64,000 nucleotides of DNA from Cohnella ginsengisoli (lineage in GTDB: Bacteria > Bacillota > Bacilli > Paenibacillales > Paenibacillaceae), in assembly GCF_029525555.1 (NCBI RefSeq), contig NZ_JAPDHZ010000007.1, positions 1-64,000 of the forward strand, in the 5' to 3' direction. Of the stretch, positions 33,550-47,173 are shown one piece after another. Position numbers and translations under genes: made by a program. The stretch's first letter is position 1. Each line of letters starts with the position of its first letter. A model generated the notes under the pieces. The model ran no database searches. It had not been told where the DNA came from and saw nothing but the letters and a program-made list of their open reading frames with translations.

Positions 33550-36500
33550 TTGGCAGGACATCTTGTTCAGTATGGTCGCCGCACCAGGCGCAGTTATGCC
33601 CGAATTCATGAGGTGCTGGACATTCCGAACCTGATCGAGATCCAGCAGCAATCGTACCAGAAGTTCCTGGACGACGGACTGCGCGAGATCTTCCAGGACA
33701 TCTCTCCGATCTCGGACTTCACGGGCAACCTCGTGCTCGAGTTCGTCGATTACAGCCTTGGCGAGCCGAAGTATTCGGTCGACGAGTCCAAGGAGCGCGA
33801 CGTGACTTACGCGGCTCCGCTGCGCGTCAAGGTTCGCCTGCTCAACAAGGAGACGGGCGAAGTCAAGGAACAGGAAGTGTTCATGGGCGACTTCCCGCTC
33901 ATGACGGAGACCGGTACCTTCATCATCAACGGCGCCGAACGCGTCATCGTCAGCCAATTGGTACGTTCGCCTAGCGTTTACTACAGCACCAAGATCGACA
34001 AGAACGGCAAGAAGACGTATACGGCGACGGTCATTCCGAACCGCGGCGCTTGGCTCGAGCTCGAGACGGACGCCAAGGACATCATCTACGTGCGTATCGA
34101 CCGCACGCGCAAGATTCCGGTAACCGTGCTGCTTCGCGCGCTCGGATTCGGCATGGACGCCGAGATTCTGGACTTGCTCGGCCAGGACGAGTTCATCCGC
34201 AATACGCTCGAGAAGGACAACACCGACTCCACCGAGAAGGCGTTGATCGAGATCTACGAGCGCCTGCGTCCGGGCGAACCCCCGACGCTGGAAAATGCGC
34301 GCAGCCTGCTGATCGCCCGCTTCTTCGATCCGAAGCGTTATGATCTGGCTAACGTCGGCCGCTACAAGATCAACAAAAAGCTTCATATTAAAAACCGTCT
34401 GTTCAACCAGCGTCTCGCGGAGACGCTCGTCGATCCGTCGACCGGCGAGATCATCGCCGAATCGGGACAGGTCATCGACCGCCGTCTGCTCGACCAGATC
34501 CTCCCGATGCTGGAGAAGAACGTCGGCTTCAAGAACTACCGCGTCACCGGCGTCAACGAAGCCGAAGACATCCCGCTGCAGAGCATTCTCGTGCACTCGC
34601 CGGTCGAGGAAGGCAAGGTCGTCAAGATCATCTCCAACGGCATCATCGACAAGTCGGTGAAGCACATCACGCCCGCGGATATTATTTCGTCCATTAACTA
34701 CTTCATCGATCTGTTGCACGGCATCGGCAGCACCGACGATATCGACCACCTGGGCAACCGTCGTCTGCGTTCGGTCGGCGAGCTGCTGCAGAACCAGTTC
34801 CGCATCGGCCTGTCCCGGATGGAGCGCGTCGTGCGCGAGCGGATGTCGATCCAGGACCAGAACGCGATCACGCCGCAGGCGCTGATCAACATTCGTCCGG
34901 TCATCGCGGCGATCAAGGAATTTTTCGGTTCGTCCCAGCTGTCGCAGTTCATGGACCAGACGAACCCCCCTTGCCGAGCTGACGCACAAGCGCCGTCTGT
35001 CCGCGCTCGGTCCGGGCGGTCTGACGCGGGAACGCGCGGGCTTCGAAGTGCGCGACGTTCATCCGTCCCACTACGGCCGCATGTGTCCGATCGAAACGCC
35101 TGAAGGTCCGAACATCGGTCTGATCAACTCGCTGTCCACGTTCGCGCGGATCAACGAGTACGGCTTCATCGAGGCGCCGTACCGCAAGGTCGATCATAGC
35201 ACGGGCATCGTCACCGAAGAGATCGTCTATATGACGGCCGACGAAGAGGACAACTACATCATCGCCCAAGCGAACGCCCAGCTCACCGAAGAGGGCAAGT
35301 TCGCCGACGATATGGTCATCGTTCGTTACAACAAGCAAGCGGACAACATTCTGACGATGCCGAGCGACCGCGTCGACTACATGGACGTATCGCCGAAGCA
35401 AGTCGTGTCCGTCGCGACCGCGATGATCCCGTTCCTCGAGAACGACGACTCCAACCGCGCGCTGATGGGTTCGAACATGCAGCGTCAAGCGGTGCCGCTG
35501 CTCGTGCCGGATTCGCCGTACGTCGGCACAGGCATGGAGCACAAGGCTGCCAAGGACTCGGGCGTCTGCATCGTCTCCAAGCACGACGGCGTCATCGAGC
35601 GCGTCACGGCCAACGAGATCTGGCTGCGCCGCATCGAGCTGCTCGACGGCAAGGAAGTCAAGGGCGACGTCATCAAGTTCAAGCTGCAGAAGTTCATGCG
35701 TTCGAACCAAGGCACTTGCATCAATCAACGCCCGATCTGCCGCAAGGGCGACATCGTCAAGAAGGGCGATATCCTTGCCGACGGTCCGTCCACGGATACC
35801 GGCGAATTGGCGCTCGGACGCAACGTCGTCGTCGCGTTCATGACGTGGGAAGGCTACAACTACGAGGATGCGATCCTGCTCTCCGAGAAGCTCGTGAGAG
35901 AAGACGTCTACACCTCGATTCATATTGAGGAATACGAGTCCGAAGCGCGCGACACGAAGCTCGGGCCGGAAGAAATCACGCGCGACATCCCGAACGTCGG
36001 CGAAGACGCGCTCCGAAACCTCGACGAGCGCGGCATCATCCGCGTCGGCGCCGAGATCAGCGCGGGCGACATCCTCGTCGGCAAGGTCACGCCGAAGGGC
36101 GTCACCGAGCTGACCGCGGAAGAGCGCCTCCTGCACGCGATCTTCGGCGAGAAGGCGCGCGAAGTGCGCGACACCTCGCTTCGCGTACCGCACGGCACCG
36201 ACGGCATCGTCGTCGACGTCAAAGTGTTCACGCGGGAAAACGGCGACGAGCTGCCGCCGGGCGTCAACCAGCTGGTGCGCGCTTATATCGCGCAAAAGCG
36301 GAAGATCTCCGAAGGCGACAAGATGGCCGGACGCCACGGCAACAAGGGCGTCATCGCGCGCATCCTGCCTGAGGAAGACATGCCGTTCCTGCCGGACGGC
36401 ACGCCGGTTCAGGTCGTCCTGAACCCGCTGGGCGTACCGTCGCGGATGAACATCGGTCAAGTGCTCGAGGTTCACCTCGGCATGGCTTGCCGCTACCTCG

Positions 36501-37093
36501 GCATTCGCGCCGCGACGCCGGTATTCGACGGCGCGCGCGAGCACGACGTGTTCGACACGATGGAAGAAGCCGGCATGCAGCGCAACGGCAAGACGAAGCT
36601 GTACGACGGCCGCACGGGCGAACCGTTCGAACGCGAAGTCACCGTCGGCGTTCTGTATATGATCAAGCTCGCGCACATGGTCGATGACAAGATCCATGCG
36701 CGCTCTACGGGCCCGTACTCGCTCGTTACGCAGCAGCCTTTGGGCGGTAAAGCTCAATTCGGCGGCCAGCGCTTCGGGGAAATGGAAGTGTGGGCGCTCG
36801 AGGCCTACGGCGCCGCCTATACGCTTCAAGAAATTCTGACCGTGAAGTCCGACGACGTCGTCGGCCGCGTGAAGACGTACGAATCGATCGTCAAGGGCGA
36901 GAACGTCCCTGAGCCGGGCGTGCCGGAATCGTTCAAGGTCTTGATCAAGGAGCTTCAGAGCCTTGGCATGGACGTGAAGATTCTGTCGGGCGACGAGCAG
37001 GAGATCGAGATGAAAGAGATCGACGACGAGGACGATACGACCGGCGACAAGCTGAACTTGAACCTGGAAGGCTCCGAAGTCGGCGCCGAGTAA
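33550..37093 (+). CDS. rpoB: RNA polymerase beta subunit (frame interrupted by +1 C)
   Basis: The catalytic core subunit, about 1180 residues once repaired. The frame is broken at C6 34965-34970, inside the rifampicin-binding cluster; five C restore [31 protein letters not shown], which carries the rifampicin-sensitive residues (Q, D, H and S at the classical positions). Downstream RMCPIETPEGPNIGLINSL, GRHGNKGVI and the C-terminal switch region KAQFGGQRFGEMEVWALEAYGA are complete. TTG 33550 follows GGGGTGAGGATAAG. rpoC follows after 138 nt. Confidence 0.97.
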
Positions 37094-37231
37094 GATCGTC
37101 ATGCGACGGACCGGACCGCGCGCGATGCGCGCGGCTGCCGGCCGATGCATCGCTGAGGCGATACCTGAACATCGCCACGACCGTTCGTCAATCGCACGTA
37201 ATCCGAGCCACGATGAAGGAGGGCTTGCTCC

Positions 37232-40850
<3,619 letters not shown>

Positions 40851-40897
40851 TGCACCTTCGATCGGCTGAACGCTTCCATTAAGCCATGCATCGCCGA

Positions 40898-40925
40898 CTG
40901 CCGGGCACGCTGCCCGGCAGTTTTT
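40898..40925 (+). terminator. Terminator of the rpoBC unit
   Basis: CTGCCGGGCA-CGC-TGCCCGGCAG, a perfect 10-bp stem followed by TTTTT. Confidence 0.95.
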
Positions 40926-41092
40926 CTTTTGACCGGGCATTTGGCATATTCCCTAGAAAGAGACCGGTAACGTCGGGGTGTTTACGAAAACCTGTTAAAA
41001 CGGGTAAACTCTAAAAAAAGCCCTTTGTTGGAAAAAGTGAAGCCAGCTAAGCCGGCGTTTCCAGGCGGGGACTAAGGGAGCCGATAGGTGCC

Positions 41093-41404
41093 ATGAAAAA
41101 TCCGAAGACAGCCGCGGTGCTGCTCGTGAGCCAGCTCATTTTTGTTCTTCTCGTCGTTCCCTGGCTGATCGTCGCTTTAACGTCTTTTATGATTTTCGAT
41201 TCCCCGGACTCCGTTACCGCAGCTTGGCCGATCGCGATCATCGTCTTCGTCTGGGCCTATCCGATCGCGTTGATCGTCAGCATCGCCGTAAGTTGGGTGC
41301 TCTATCACAAACGCAAGTTCAAAGGAGCGCTTTGGTGGGGCTTCGTTCCGGTGATTTGGGTGCTTGTCGCCGTCTACGTCACCTTTTTTCTCGACGCTTT
41401 CTAA
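41093..41404 (+). CDS. Small three-span membrane protein, hypothetical
   Basis: A 103-residue protein with three hydrophobic segments: VLLVSQLIFVLLVVPWLIVALTSFMIF, WPIAIIVFVWAYPIALIVSIAVSWVLY and ALWWGFVPVIWVLVAVYVTFFL. A basic loop (HKRKFKG) separates the second and third. ATG 41093 follows GGGAGCCGATAGGTGCC. It is the first gene of the block inserted between rpoC and rplGB, and a terminator follows. No family recognised. Confidence 0.7.
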   Translation: MKNPKTAAVLLVSQLIFVLLVVPWLIVALTSFMIFDSPDSVTAAWPIAIIVFVWAYPIALIVSIAVSWVLYHKRKFKGALWWGFVPVIWVLVAVYVTFFLDAF

Positions 41405-41452
41405 ACGCCGCAAGGGATTGTGCGCCGTTCGTTTCGCTATATCGTCCTTAAA

Positions 41453-41496
41453 GACCTGTCCGCTCCTTGTTCATGCAGCAAGGGGACGGGCTTTTT
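41453..41496 (+). terminator. Probable terminator after the small membrane protein gene
   Basis: CTCCTTG pairs with CAAGGGG (41479-41485) with further partial pairing outside, followed by TTTTT (41492-41496). Confidence 0.6.
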
Positions 41497-41522
41497 GGCG
41501 TGGAGTCCGCTTGTCCACATGT

Positions 41523-41580
41523 GGATAGCGGCGGCTCTCGTCAATTGTCCACGGGGGGATAGCGAGATGCCGCGCTATCC
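41523..41580 (+). repeat. GGATAGCG inverted repeats (intergenic element)
   Basis: GGATAGCG occurs at 41523-41530 and again at 41557-41564, where it pairs perfectly with CGCTATCC at 41573-41580. The same GGATAGCGG core occurs in the tandem repeat at 22532-22638. The rest of the gap 41405-41745 holds only the terminator and a probable promoter. Confidence 0.5.
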
Positions 41581-41677
41581 GCCTGTGAATAAGTGAGAAA
41601 AGCATGAAATATCGCCATAATTTCTTTAAACTGCCCACAAACTCGGGATAAACTCGTCTGGATTGTGAATAAACGCA

Positions 41678-41707
41678 TTGTGAAACGGACTTTAATTTTA
41701 ATAGTAT
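41678..41707 (+). promoter_or_regulatory. Possible promoter of the ABC-2 exporter pair
   Basis: TTGTGA (41678-41683), an 18-bp spacer and TAGTAT (41702-41707) in an AT-rich stretch, about 40 nt before the ATPase gene. Confidence 0.5.
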
Positions 41708-41745
41708 TAATATAAATGTCCGTTAAAGAACGGGAGTGAAGGGCC

Positions 41746-42624
41746 ATGAATCCGGACGTCATCCTCCGTCTCGAGCAGGCGAGCAAGCAGTATAAAGGCA
41801 AAACGGTGCTGAACGGCGTTTCCATGGAAATGAGCAGGGGAGAGACGGTGGCGGTTACCGGGCCGAACGGCTCGGGCAAAAGCACGTTGCTTAAAATGAT
41901 GGCGGGACTCTCTGCGCTCTCATCCGGCAAGCGAGAAACGATCGGATCGGGCGAAGGAGGCACCCTCGTCATCGGTTATGCGCCAGACCACCTTCCGAAG
42001 CTCAAATTCACGGCTCGCGAATATTTGAACCATATGGGCGCCATCCGAGGTCTGGAGGCTGCGGCGCGGACAAGGAGAATCGAGGAGCTGCTCCAACTGG
42101 TCGACCTGCGGGACAGGCCTGGGCAGCAGATGAAGTTTTTCTCGAAGGGCATGCTGCAAAAAGTGAATCTCCTGCAAGCGCTGCTGGGCGATCCCGAGCT
42201 GCTCTTGTTGGACGAGCCGATCGGCGGTCTGGACGAAGAAGCGCAAGATGCGCTTACTTCCATGCTGCTGAGCTTGAGGCAGAAAGGGACGGCCATCGTC
42301 GTGGCAACCCACGAGCAAGCGCTGATCGGTCCATGGGCGGAGCGCGTCGTGGCGATCTCGGACGGACGGATCCAATCGATCGCGGCGACGACTGACGCGA
42401 TGGAAGGGAAGCGCTGGCGCCGTATCGTCTGCCGATGGCCAGAGGGGCGAGAAGAGGACGCGAAGGCGTTCGCAAGTTGGCCGGGGATGATGCAGTACCG
42501 CAAGGAACGGCGGCAAGCCGTGTACTGGACCGAGCCTGCGAGCAGCGATGCGCTGCTGCGGGAGCTGTTGGAGGCTGGCGCCTCCGTCGATTCGGTCACG
42601 ATAGGTTCGGGGAGGATGGTGTAA
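41746..42624 (+). CDS. ABC transporter ATP-binding protein (CcmA/NatA-like)
   Basis: A 292-residue ATPase. Walker A GPNGSGKST is at ~39-47, the signature is FSKGMLQK (degenerate LSGGQ, as is common in exporter ATPases), Walker B LLLLDEP, and the switch His is in VVATHEQAL. The C-terminal ~75 residues are not part of the ATPase core. ATG 41746 follows GGGAGTGAAGGGCC. The only permease partner is the gene 4 nt downstream, so the complex is probably a homodimeric ABC-2 exporter. Substrate unknown. Confidence 0.88.
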   Translation: MNPDVILRLEQASKQYKGKTVLNGVSMEMSRGETVAVTGPNGSGKSTLLKMMAGLSALSSGKRETIGSGEGGTLVIGYAPDHLPKLKFTAREYLNHMGAIRGLEAAARTRRIEELLQLVDLRDRPGQQMKFFSKGMLQKVNLLQALLGDPELLLLDEPIGGLDEEAQDALTSMLLSLRQKGTAIVVATHEQALIGPWAERVVAISDGRIQSIAATTDAMEGKRWRRIVCRWPEGREEDAKAFASWPGMMQYRKERRQAVYWTEPASSDALLRELLEAGASVDSVTIGSGRMV

Positions 42625-42627
42625 AGC

Positions 42628-43332
42628 GTGCTGACGATGACGCGATATCATTTAGCGTACTATACGAGATCTTACCGGTACGTAGCCCCGTTGATCGCAT
42701 ACGTCGGCTTTCTGTTGTTCATCTATACGATATCGCCGAATCCGGTCATGGAGAGCTATGCATTCTCATCCGTCTGGCTGTTCGTCGTATCGGCATGGAT
42801 CGTCTGGGGCTTTGCCGATCTGGAACCGGAAGTCCAGCAATCCGTGACGGCCCTTCATGCCGGCAGCGCCGTCGCCTACCATTTATCCAAGATGCTGCTG
42901 ATGAGTGCTGTGGGCATGCTGCTGGCCTCGTTTGCCGTCTTGTATCCGGCGCTAGCCGGGAAGCTGGAGCGATGGCCTGCCCCGGAAGAATGGCTAGCGG
43001 CTGCCTGCGTCCATACCGCTATGTTTCTGCTGGGCATGGGAATCGCCCTCTGGTTCACGGACCGAGGATTCGGCAGGACCGCGGCTTCGCTCCCGGCTTT
43101 AATCGGCGTCCTCGTGGTGTCGCTTGCTTCCGCCAAAGCGGTTGCACCGCTCCCCGAAAGTATGGCGATCGTACGTTGGCTGCTGCCGCCAGCCGGCATT
43201 TTGTCGGAGGTGCTGAATAAACTGGAGCAAGACAAGGTTTGGACAACGGTCGGCGCGATTTTGTATGCGTTTGCTTATGCGGCGCTGCTGTGCGGAAGCT
43301 ATGTCGTAGGTGCTGCGCGTAAAAGATTTTAG
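42628..43332 (+). CDS. ABC-2 type membrane permease, hypothetical
   Basis: A 234-residue protein with about six hydrophobic helices (VAPLIAYVGFLLFIYTI, VWLFVVSAWIVWGF, MLLMSAVGMLLASFAVLY, VHTAMFLLGMGIALWF, LPALIGVLVVSLASA, and a last helix before the C-terminal ARKRF). It starts with GTG 42628, with GGGGAGG upstream and 4 nt after the ATPase gene. It has no strong similarity I can recall beyond the ABC-2 layout; function is assigned from pairing with the ATPase. Confidence 0.75.
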   Translation: MLTMTRYHLAYYTRSYRYVAPLIAYVGFLLFIYTISPNPVMESYAFSSVWLFVVSAWIVWGFADLEPEVQQSVTALHAGSAVAYHLSKMLLMSAVGMLLASFAVLYPALAGKLERWPAPEEWLAAACVHTAMFLLGMGIALWFTDRGFGRTAASLPALIGVLVVSLASAKAVAPLPESMAIVRWLLPPAGILSEVLNKLEQDKVWTTVGAILYAFAYAALLCGSYVVGAARKRF

Positions 43333-43363
43333 CCAGAGGGATGGGAGTTGCGCCTTTTTTTTA

Positions 43364-43392
43364 TTGACAAAATAAGCATAAACCCCTAAAGT
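43364..43392 (+). promoter_or_regulatory. Promoter of the siderophore uptake genes
   Basis: Consensus TTGACA (43364-43369), a 17-bp spacer and TAAAGT (43387-43392). The Fur boxes start at the next base. Confidence 0.75.
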
Positions 43393-43425
43393 AATGATAA
43401 ACGTTATCATTGATAATGATTATCA
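43393..43425 (+). promoter_or_regulatory. Two overlapping Fur boxes
   Basis: Box 1 is AATGATAA-ACG-TTATCATT (43393-43411), a perfect palindrome. Box 2 is TGATAAT-G-ATTATCA (43411-43425), a perfect match to the 7-1-7 Fur consensus. Both lie immediately downstream of the -10 box, where bound Fur would block initiation when iron is plentiful. Confidence 0.93.
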
Positions 43426-43446
43426 TTAATAGTTAGGGGTACGAAA

Positions 43447-44485
43447 ATGAGAAAACTGGCACACTCGCGTTTGAACGGTACTAAGCTTGGCAAAGGACTG
43501 CTGACGTTCGCTTTGTTCATGATCGCCGCGTTCGCGCTGGCCGCATGCGGCAACAACGATAACGGAGGCAACGCTACGCCTGCCGCGAGCAGCTCGGCGG
43601 CCGCGACGGCTAGCGCTGCAGAGGGCGCATCCGCCAGCGCTGCCGCCAGCCCGTCGGCGGAAGCCCAGACGGGCACGGTCACGTACCAATCCGAGGCAGG
43701 CCCGATCGAAGTGCCCGCGAATCCGGAGCGTGTCGTCGTACTGTCCGGTTATACGGGGGGACGTACTAAAGCTGGGCGTACCGCTTGTCGGCGTCGATTC
43801 GTGGTCGCTGAACAATCCGCGTTTCGCAGACAAGCTTCAAGGCGTGACCGAAGTGTCCGAAGAAGACCTGGAGAAAATCATCGAGCTGAAGCCCGATCTG
43901 ATCATCGGTTCCTCTACCACCAAAAACCAGGATAAGCTGAAGCAAATCGCGCCGCTTGTCACTTATACGTACAACAAGGTCGACTACCTGACGCAGCATC
44001 TGGAGATCGGCAAGGCGCTGAACAAGGAGAAGGAAGCGCAAGCTTGGATCGACGACTTCAAGAAGCGCGCAACCGACGCAGGAGAGCAAATCAAGTCCAA
44101 GATCGGCGCCGACGCCACCGTATCGGTCTTCGAGGCGTACGACAAGGAAGTGTATACGTTCGGCGATGCATGGGGACGGGGGACGGAGATATTGTTCCAG
44201 CTGATGGGTCTCAACATGCAGCCTAAGGTCAAGGAAGCGACCGCCAAGGACGGTTACTTCACGCTCTCGACGGAGGTACTGCCGGATTACGCCGGCGACT
44301 ACATGATTTTGAGCAAGGAGCCGGGCGCCGACGTCTCTTTCCAGAAGACGGCTACTTATAAAAATATTCCGGCAGTCAAAAACAACCGCGTATATGAAGT
44401 GGACGCGCGAACGTTCTACTTTAACGACGCCATGACGCTGGAATGGCAGCTCGAGTTCTTTAAGGAAAAGTTCCTCGGCATCTGA
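43447..44485 (+). CDS. Iron-siderophore ABC transporter substrate-binding lipoprotein (frame interrupted by +1 G)
   Basis: A periplasmic-binding-type lipoprotein of the FeuA/FhuD/YclQ class. The signal peptide ends in the lipobox ALAAC, with the lipidated Cys at 34. A long Ala/Ser linker (~45-75) leads to the two-lobe binding domain with PNPERVVVLS-like ANPERVVVLSGYTG and LKPDLIIGSS. The frame is broken at G6 43755-43760; five G restore SGYTGDVLKLGVPLVGVDSW and a 345-residue protein. Fur boxes precede it and two FecCD permease genes follow. Confidence 0.92.
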
Positions 44486-44565
44486 CGAGCCTTCGTATGC
44501 ACCGGGAATTTCGCCAGCGTGCGAAGTTCCCCTTTCCTATTTTTAAATAGAAAGCGGAGCGGCTG

Positions 44566-45571
44566 ATGAATTCGAATAAGAAAATGAATTTTGCGTGGGC
44601 CATCGTCGCGGGATTGATCACGCTCGCATGCATGTTCACGATCTCGATGGTATACGGTGCAAAAGATACGACGCTTCGCGACGTATGGACCGCGTTGACG
44701 ACCCATGCCGCAGGCGAACAGCTCACCGCGCTTCGAGAGTTTCGCCTTCCCCGCGAGACGGCCGGCATGATCGTCGGCGCCGCGCTCGGCGTCGCCGGCG
44801 CCGTCATGCAAGGTCTCACGCGCAACCCGCTTGCCGATCCCGGATTGATCGGCTTGTCCTCGGGCGCTAATGCGGCGCTGGCGTTCACGATGGCAATGAT
44901 GCCTGCCGTCGGTTACTTCGGGACGATGGTCGCATGCTTCATCGGAGCGGCGGTCGGCGCTTGCCTGGTACTCGGCATCGGCGCATCCCGCAGGGGGAGG
45001 GTTGTCGCCGATTCGGATGGTGCTAGCGGGTTCGGCCGTGTCCTTGTTTTTGTATGCCGTGGCGGAAGGCATCGGCCTTGCTTTTAAGATTTCCAAAAGC
45101 GTATCGATGTGGACGGCAGGCGGACTCATCGGCACGACCTGGCAGCAGATCGGCACGATCGCGCCGTTCATCGCGCTGGGAACCGTCGCGGCGATCGTAC
45201 TGGGCAAAGCGCTCACCCTGCTCAGCGCCAACGAAGAGGCCGCGATCGGCCTCGGCCTTCGTACCGGGCAGATCAAATTCGTCCTGTACGCCGCAGTCAT
45301 CGTACTGACGGGTGCCTCCGTCGCGCTCATCGGCAACATGGCGTTCGTCGGTCTAATGATTCCGCATATCGTACGATTCATTATCGGCACGGATTATCGC
45401 AAGGTGGTACCGATGTCGGCGATCATCGGTTCAATTTTCATGCTAGCCGCAGATACGATCGCGCGTACGGCTATCGGGGATCATGAACTGCCTATGGCAT
45501 CGGTCATCGCGATCATGGGGTTGCCGTTCTTCCTGTTTATCGTGCGCAAAGGAGTGAAGACAACCCCATGA
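44566..45571 (+). CDS. FecCD-family siderophore permease 1 (frame interrupted by +1 G)
   Basis: Membrane subunit of an iron-siderophore importer, 334 residues once repaired, with about ten helices. Family motifs: FRLPRETAGMIVGAALGVAGAVMQGLTRNPLADPGLIGLSSGA and GNMAFVGLMIPHIVRFIIGTDYRKVVP, the latter containing the ATPase-coupling EAA-like loop. The frame is broken at G5 44993-44997; four G restore SRRGGLSPIRMVLAG. The stop overlaps the next permease as ATGA. Confidence 0.92.
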
Positions 45572-46579
45572 CCGCCGCCCGTTCGATTCGCAAGCAGCGA
45601 CTCCTGCTCGTGGCGCTGTCCGCGCTCATCCTGTTGACCGTTATCATAAGCTTGGGTTTGGGCTCGTCTTCCGTTTCTTACGGACGAATCCTGCCCACCT
45701 TGCTCGGACACGGAGAGTTTAAAGAAAAGTTCGTTCTGTTCGATCTCCGTCTGCCCCGCATATGCATCGTTCTCGCAGCCGGCATGTCGCTTGCCCTGTC
45801 GGGCTCCATCCTGCAGGGGGTCACGAATAACGATCTGGCCGACCCCGGCATCCTGGGCATCAACTCGGGGGCGGGGCTCGGCGTAGCGATTAGCTTTTTG
45901 CTCATTCCGGCCGAGCCGGGCGCCTTCGTTTACGTCATCCCGGCATCCGCTTTTATCGGGGCGCTTTTAACGGCCGTTCTGCTTTACGCTTTTTCTTACA
46001 GCCGCGAATCCGGCCTTCATCCCATGCGGCTCGTCCTAACGGGCATCGGCTTTTCGCTTGCTTTTGCGGGGCTGATGGTGTTCATTACGTCGGCAGTCGA
46101 TATTTACAAGGTCGACTTTATCTCGCGTTGGCTGGCCGGTAATGTATGGGGGGACGGATTGGTCCTTCCTGTGGGCGCAGCTGCCATGGCTAATCGTGCT
46201 TCTGCCATACGCGTTGTATAAATCAAACGCGCTGAACCTGCTCTCGTTGAATGACGCGACCGCGGTCGGCAGCGGCATCCGGATTTCTCGCGATCGCGGC
46301 CTGCTGCTTATCGCGGCGGTGGCGCTGGCGGCGTCCGCCGTCGCCGTCACGGGCGGCATCGCGTTCGTCGGCTTGATGGCGCCGCATATCGCGAAGTCGC
46401 TGGTCGGCCCCAGGTTCCAACGCTTCGTGCCGGTATCGGTGCTCATCGGCGGCTTCCTGCTGTTGTTGGCGGACACGATCGGACGGAACGTAGCGGATCC
46501 CGAAGGGATCGCTGCGGGCATCGTCGTTTCATTTATCGGCGCGCCCTATTTCATTTATCTTCTTTTAAAGAAAGCTTGA
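45568..46579 (+). CDS. FecCD-family siderophore permease 2 (frame interrupted by +1 G)
   Basis: The heterologous partner permease, 336 residues once repaired. Motifs: DLRLPRICIVLAAGMSLALSGSILQGVTNNDLADPGILGINSGAG and GGIAFVGLMAPHIAKSLVG. The frame is broken at G6 46148-46153; five G restore GNVWGTDWSFLWAQLPW. No ATPase gene follows: the next gene is rplGB after a hairpin. A shared ATPase encoded elsewhere (as with YusV in B. subtilis) is needed for transport. Confidence 0.92.
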
Positions 46580-46586
46580 AAAAGCG

Positions 46587-46610
46587 CATCCCGTCGAGAC
46601 CGACGGGATG
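46587..46610 (+). terminator. Hairpin after the siderophore uptake genes
   Basis: CATCCCGTCG-AGAC-CGACGGGATG is a perfect 10-bp stem, followed only by ATTCTATG. It is probably a terminator with a weak T-tract. Confidence 0.65.
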
Positions 46611-46680
46611 ATTCTATGAGAAGCGGAATGAGACCGAGCGACGGGGAGCGGTCCGAGAGGAAGCGGAAGACAATGGTTTC

Positions 46681-46709
46681 TTGACACTGCCTATTCGAGG
46701 TGTTAAGAT
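46681..46709 (+). promoter_or_regulatory. SigA-type promoter of the str operon
   Basis: TTGACA (46681-46686), a 17-bp spacer and TAAGAT (46704-46709). It gives rplGB-rpsL-rpsG-fusA-tuf their own start, independent of rpoBC. Confidence 0.8.
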
Positions 46710-46765
46710 AGCCTATGTGTGTGCCCGACGTGGTGGATTTTGACCGTTTCGTAGGAGTTGTTACG

Positions 46766-47020
46766 ATGGACTTGATGGCTCATCATCTTGCGAACAACGT
46801 CAAAGTCGGCACCAAGCAGACGACCAAGATGGTAGAACAAGGCAAGGCCATCGGCGTCTATGTCGCGCAAGATGCAGATTCGCGCCTGATCGGCCGCATC
46901 GCGCAGTTATGCCAGCAGCGTGGCGTTCCCTTAACCGAGGTGAGCACCATGCGCGAACTCGGCAGACAGTGCGGGATCGATGTCGGCACGGCGATGGCCG
47001 TGGTAGTAGAGAGAGCATGA
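46766..47020 (+). CDS. rplGB: L7Ae-like ribosomal protein (YbxF/RplGB)
   Basis: An 84-residue protein of the L7Ae/L30e kink-turn RNA-binding family: VKVGTKQTTKMVEQGKAIGVYVAQDADSRLIGRIAQLCQQRGVPLTEV, then the GTAMAVVVE end. In Bacilli YbxF binds k-turns and associates weakly with ribosomes. ATG 46766 is 8 nt from GGAG (46754-46757); the longer frame upstream lacks a site. It is the first gene of the str operon. A 37-codon frame overlaps its stop (ATGA) but looks like chance. Confidence 0.92.
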   Translation: MDLMAHHLANNVKVGTKQTTKMVEQGKAIGVYVAQDADSRLIGRIAQLCQQRGVPLTEVSTMRELGRQCGIDVGTAMAVVVERA

Positions 47021-47173
47021 ACCGGGACCTTACCGCACTTCTCGTTAGGGGAGTTCAGCGGGCGGACCCTTTCGTTTTTCTCAAAATGAACCGCCTGGAT
47101 CTGTGGGCTTCGCGCCGCGGGAACCGGTAGCCGTTAGTTTTATGCAAGGCAATCATGGGAAGGGGGTGGCAAC

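Noticed and set aside
41513..41524. Palindrome TCCACATGTGGA in the rpoC-exporter gap
   Set aside because: A perfect 12-bp palindrome, but isolated from any promoter that I can place. It is not enough to call an operator.
47017..47130. 37-codon frame overlapping the rplGB stop (ATGA)
   Set aside because: No ribosome binding site of its own beyond the overlap, no recognisable features and no expected gene between rplGB and rpsL. Probably chance.
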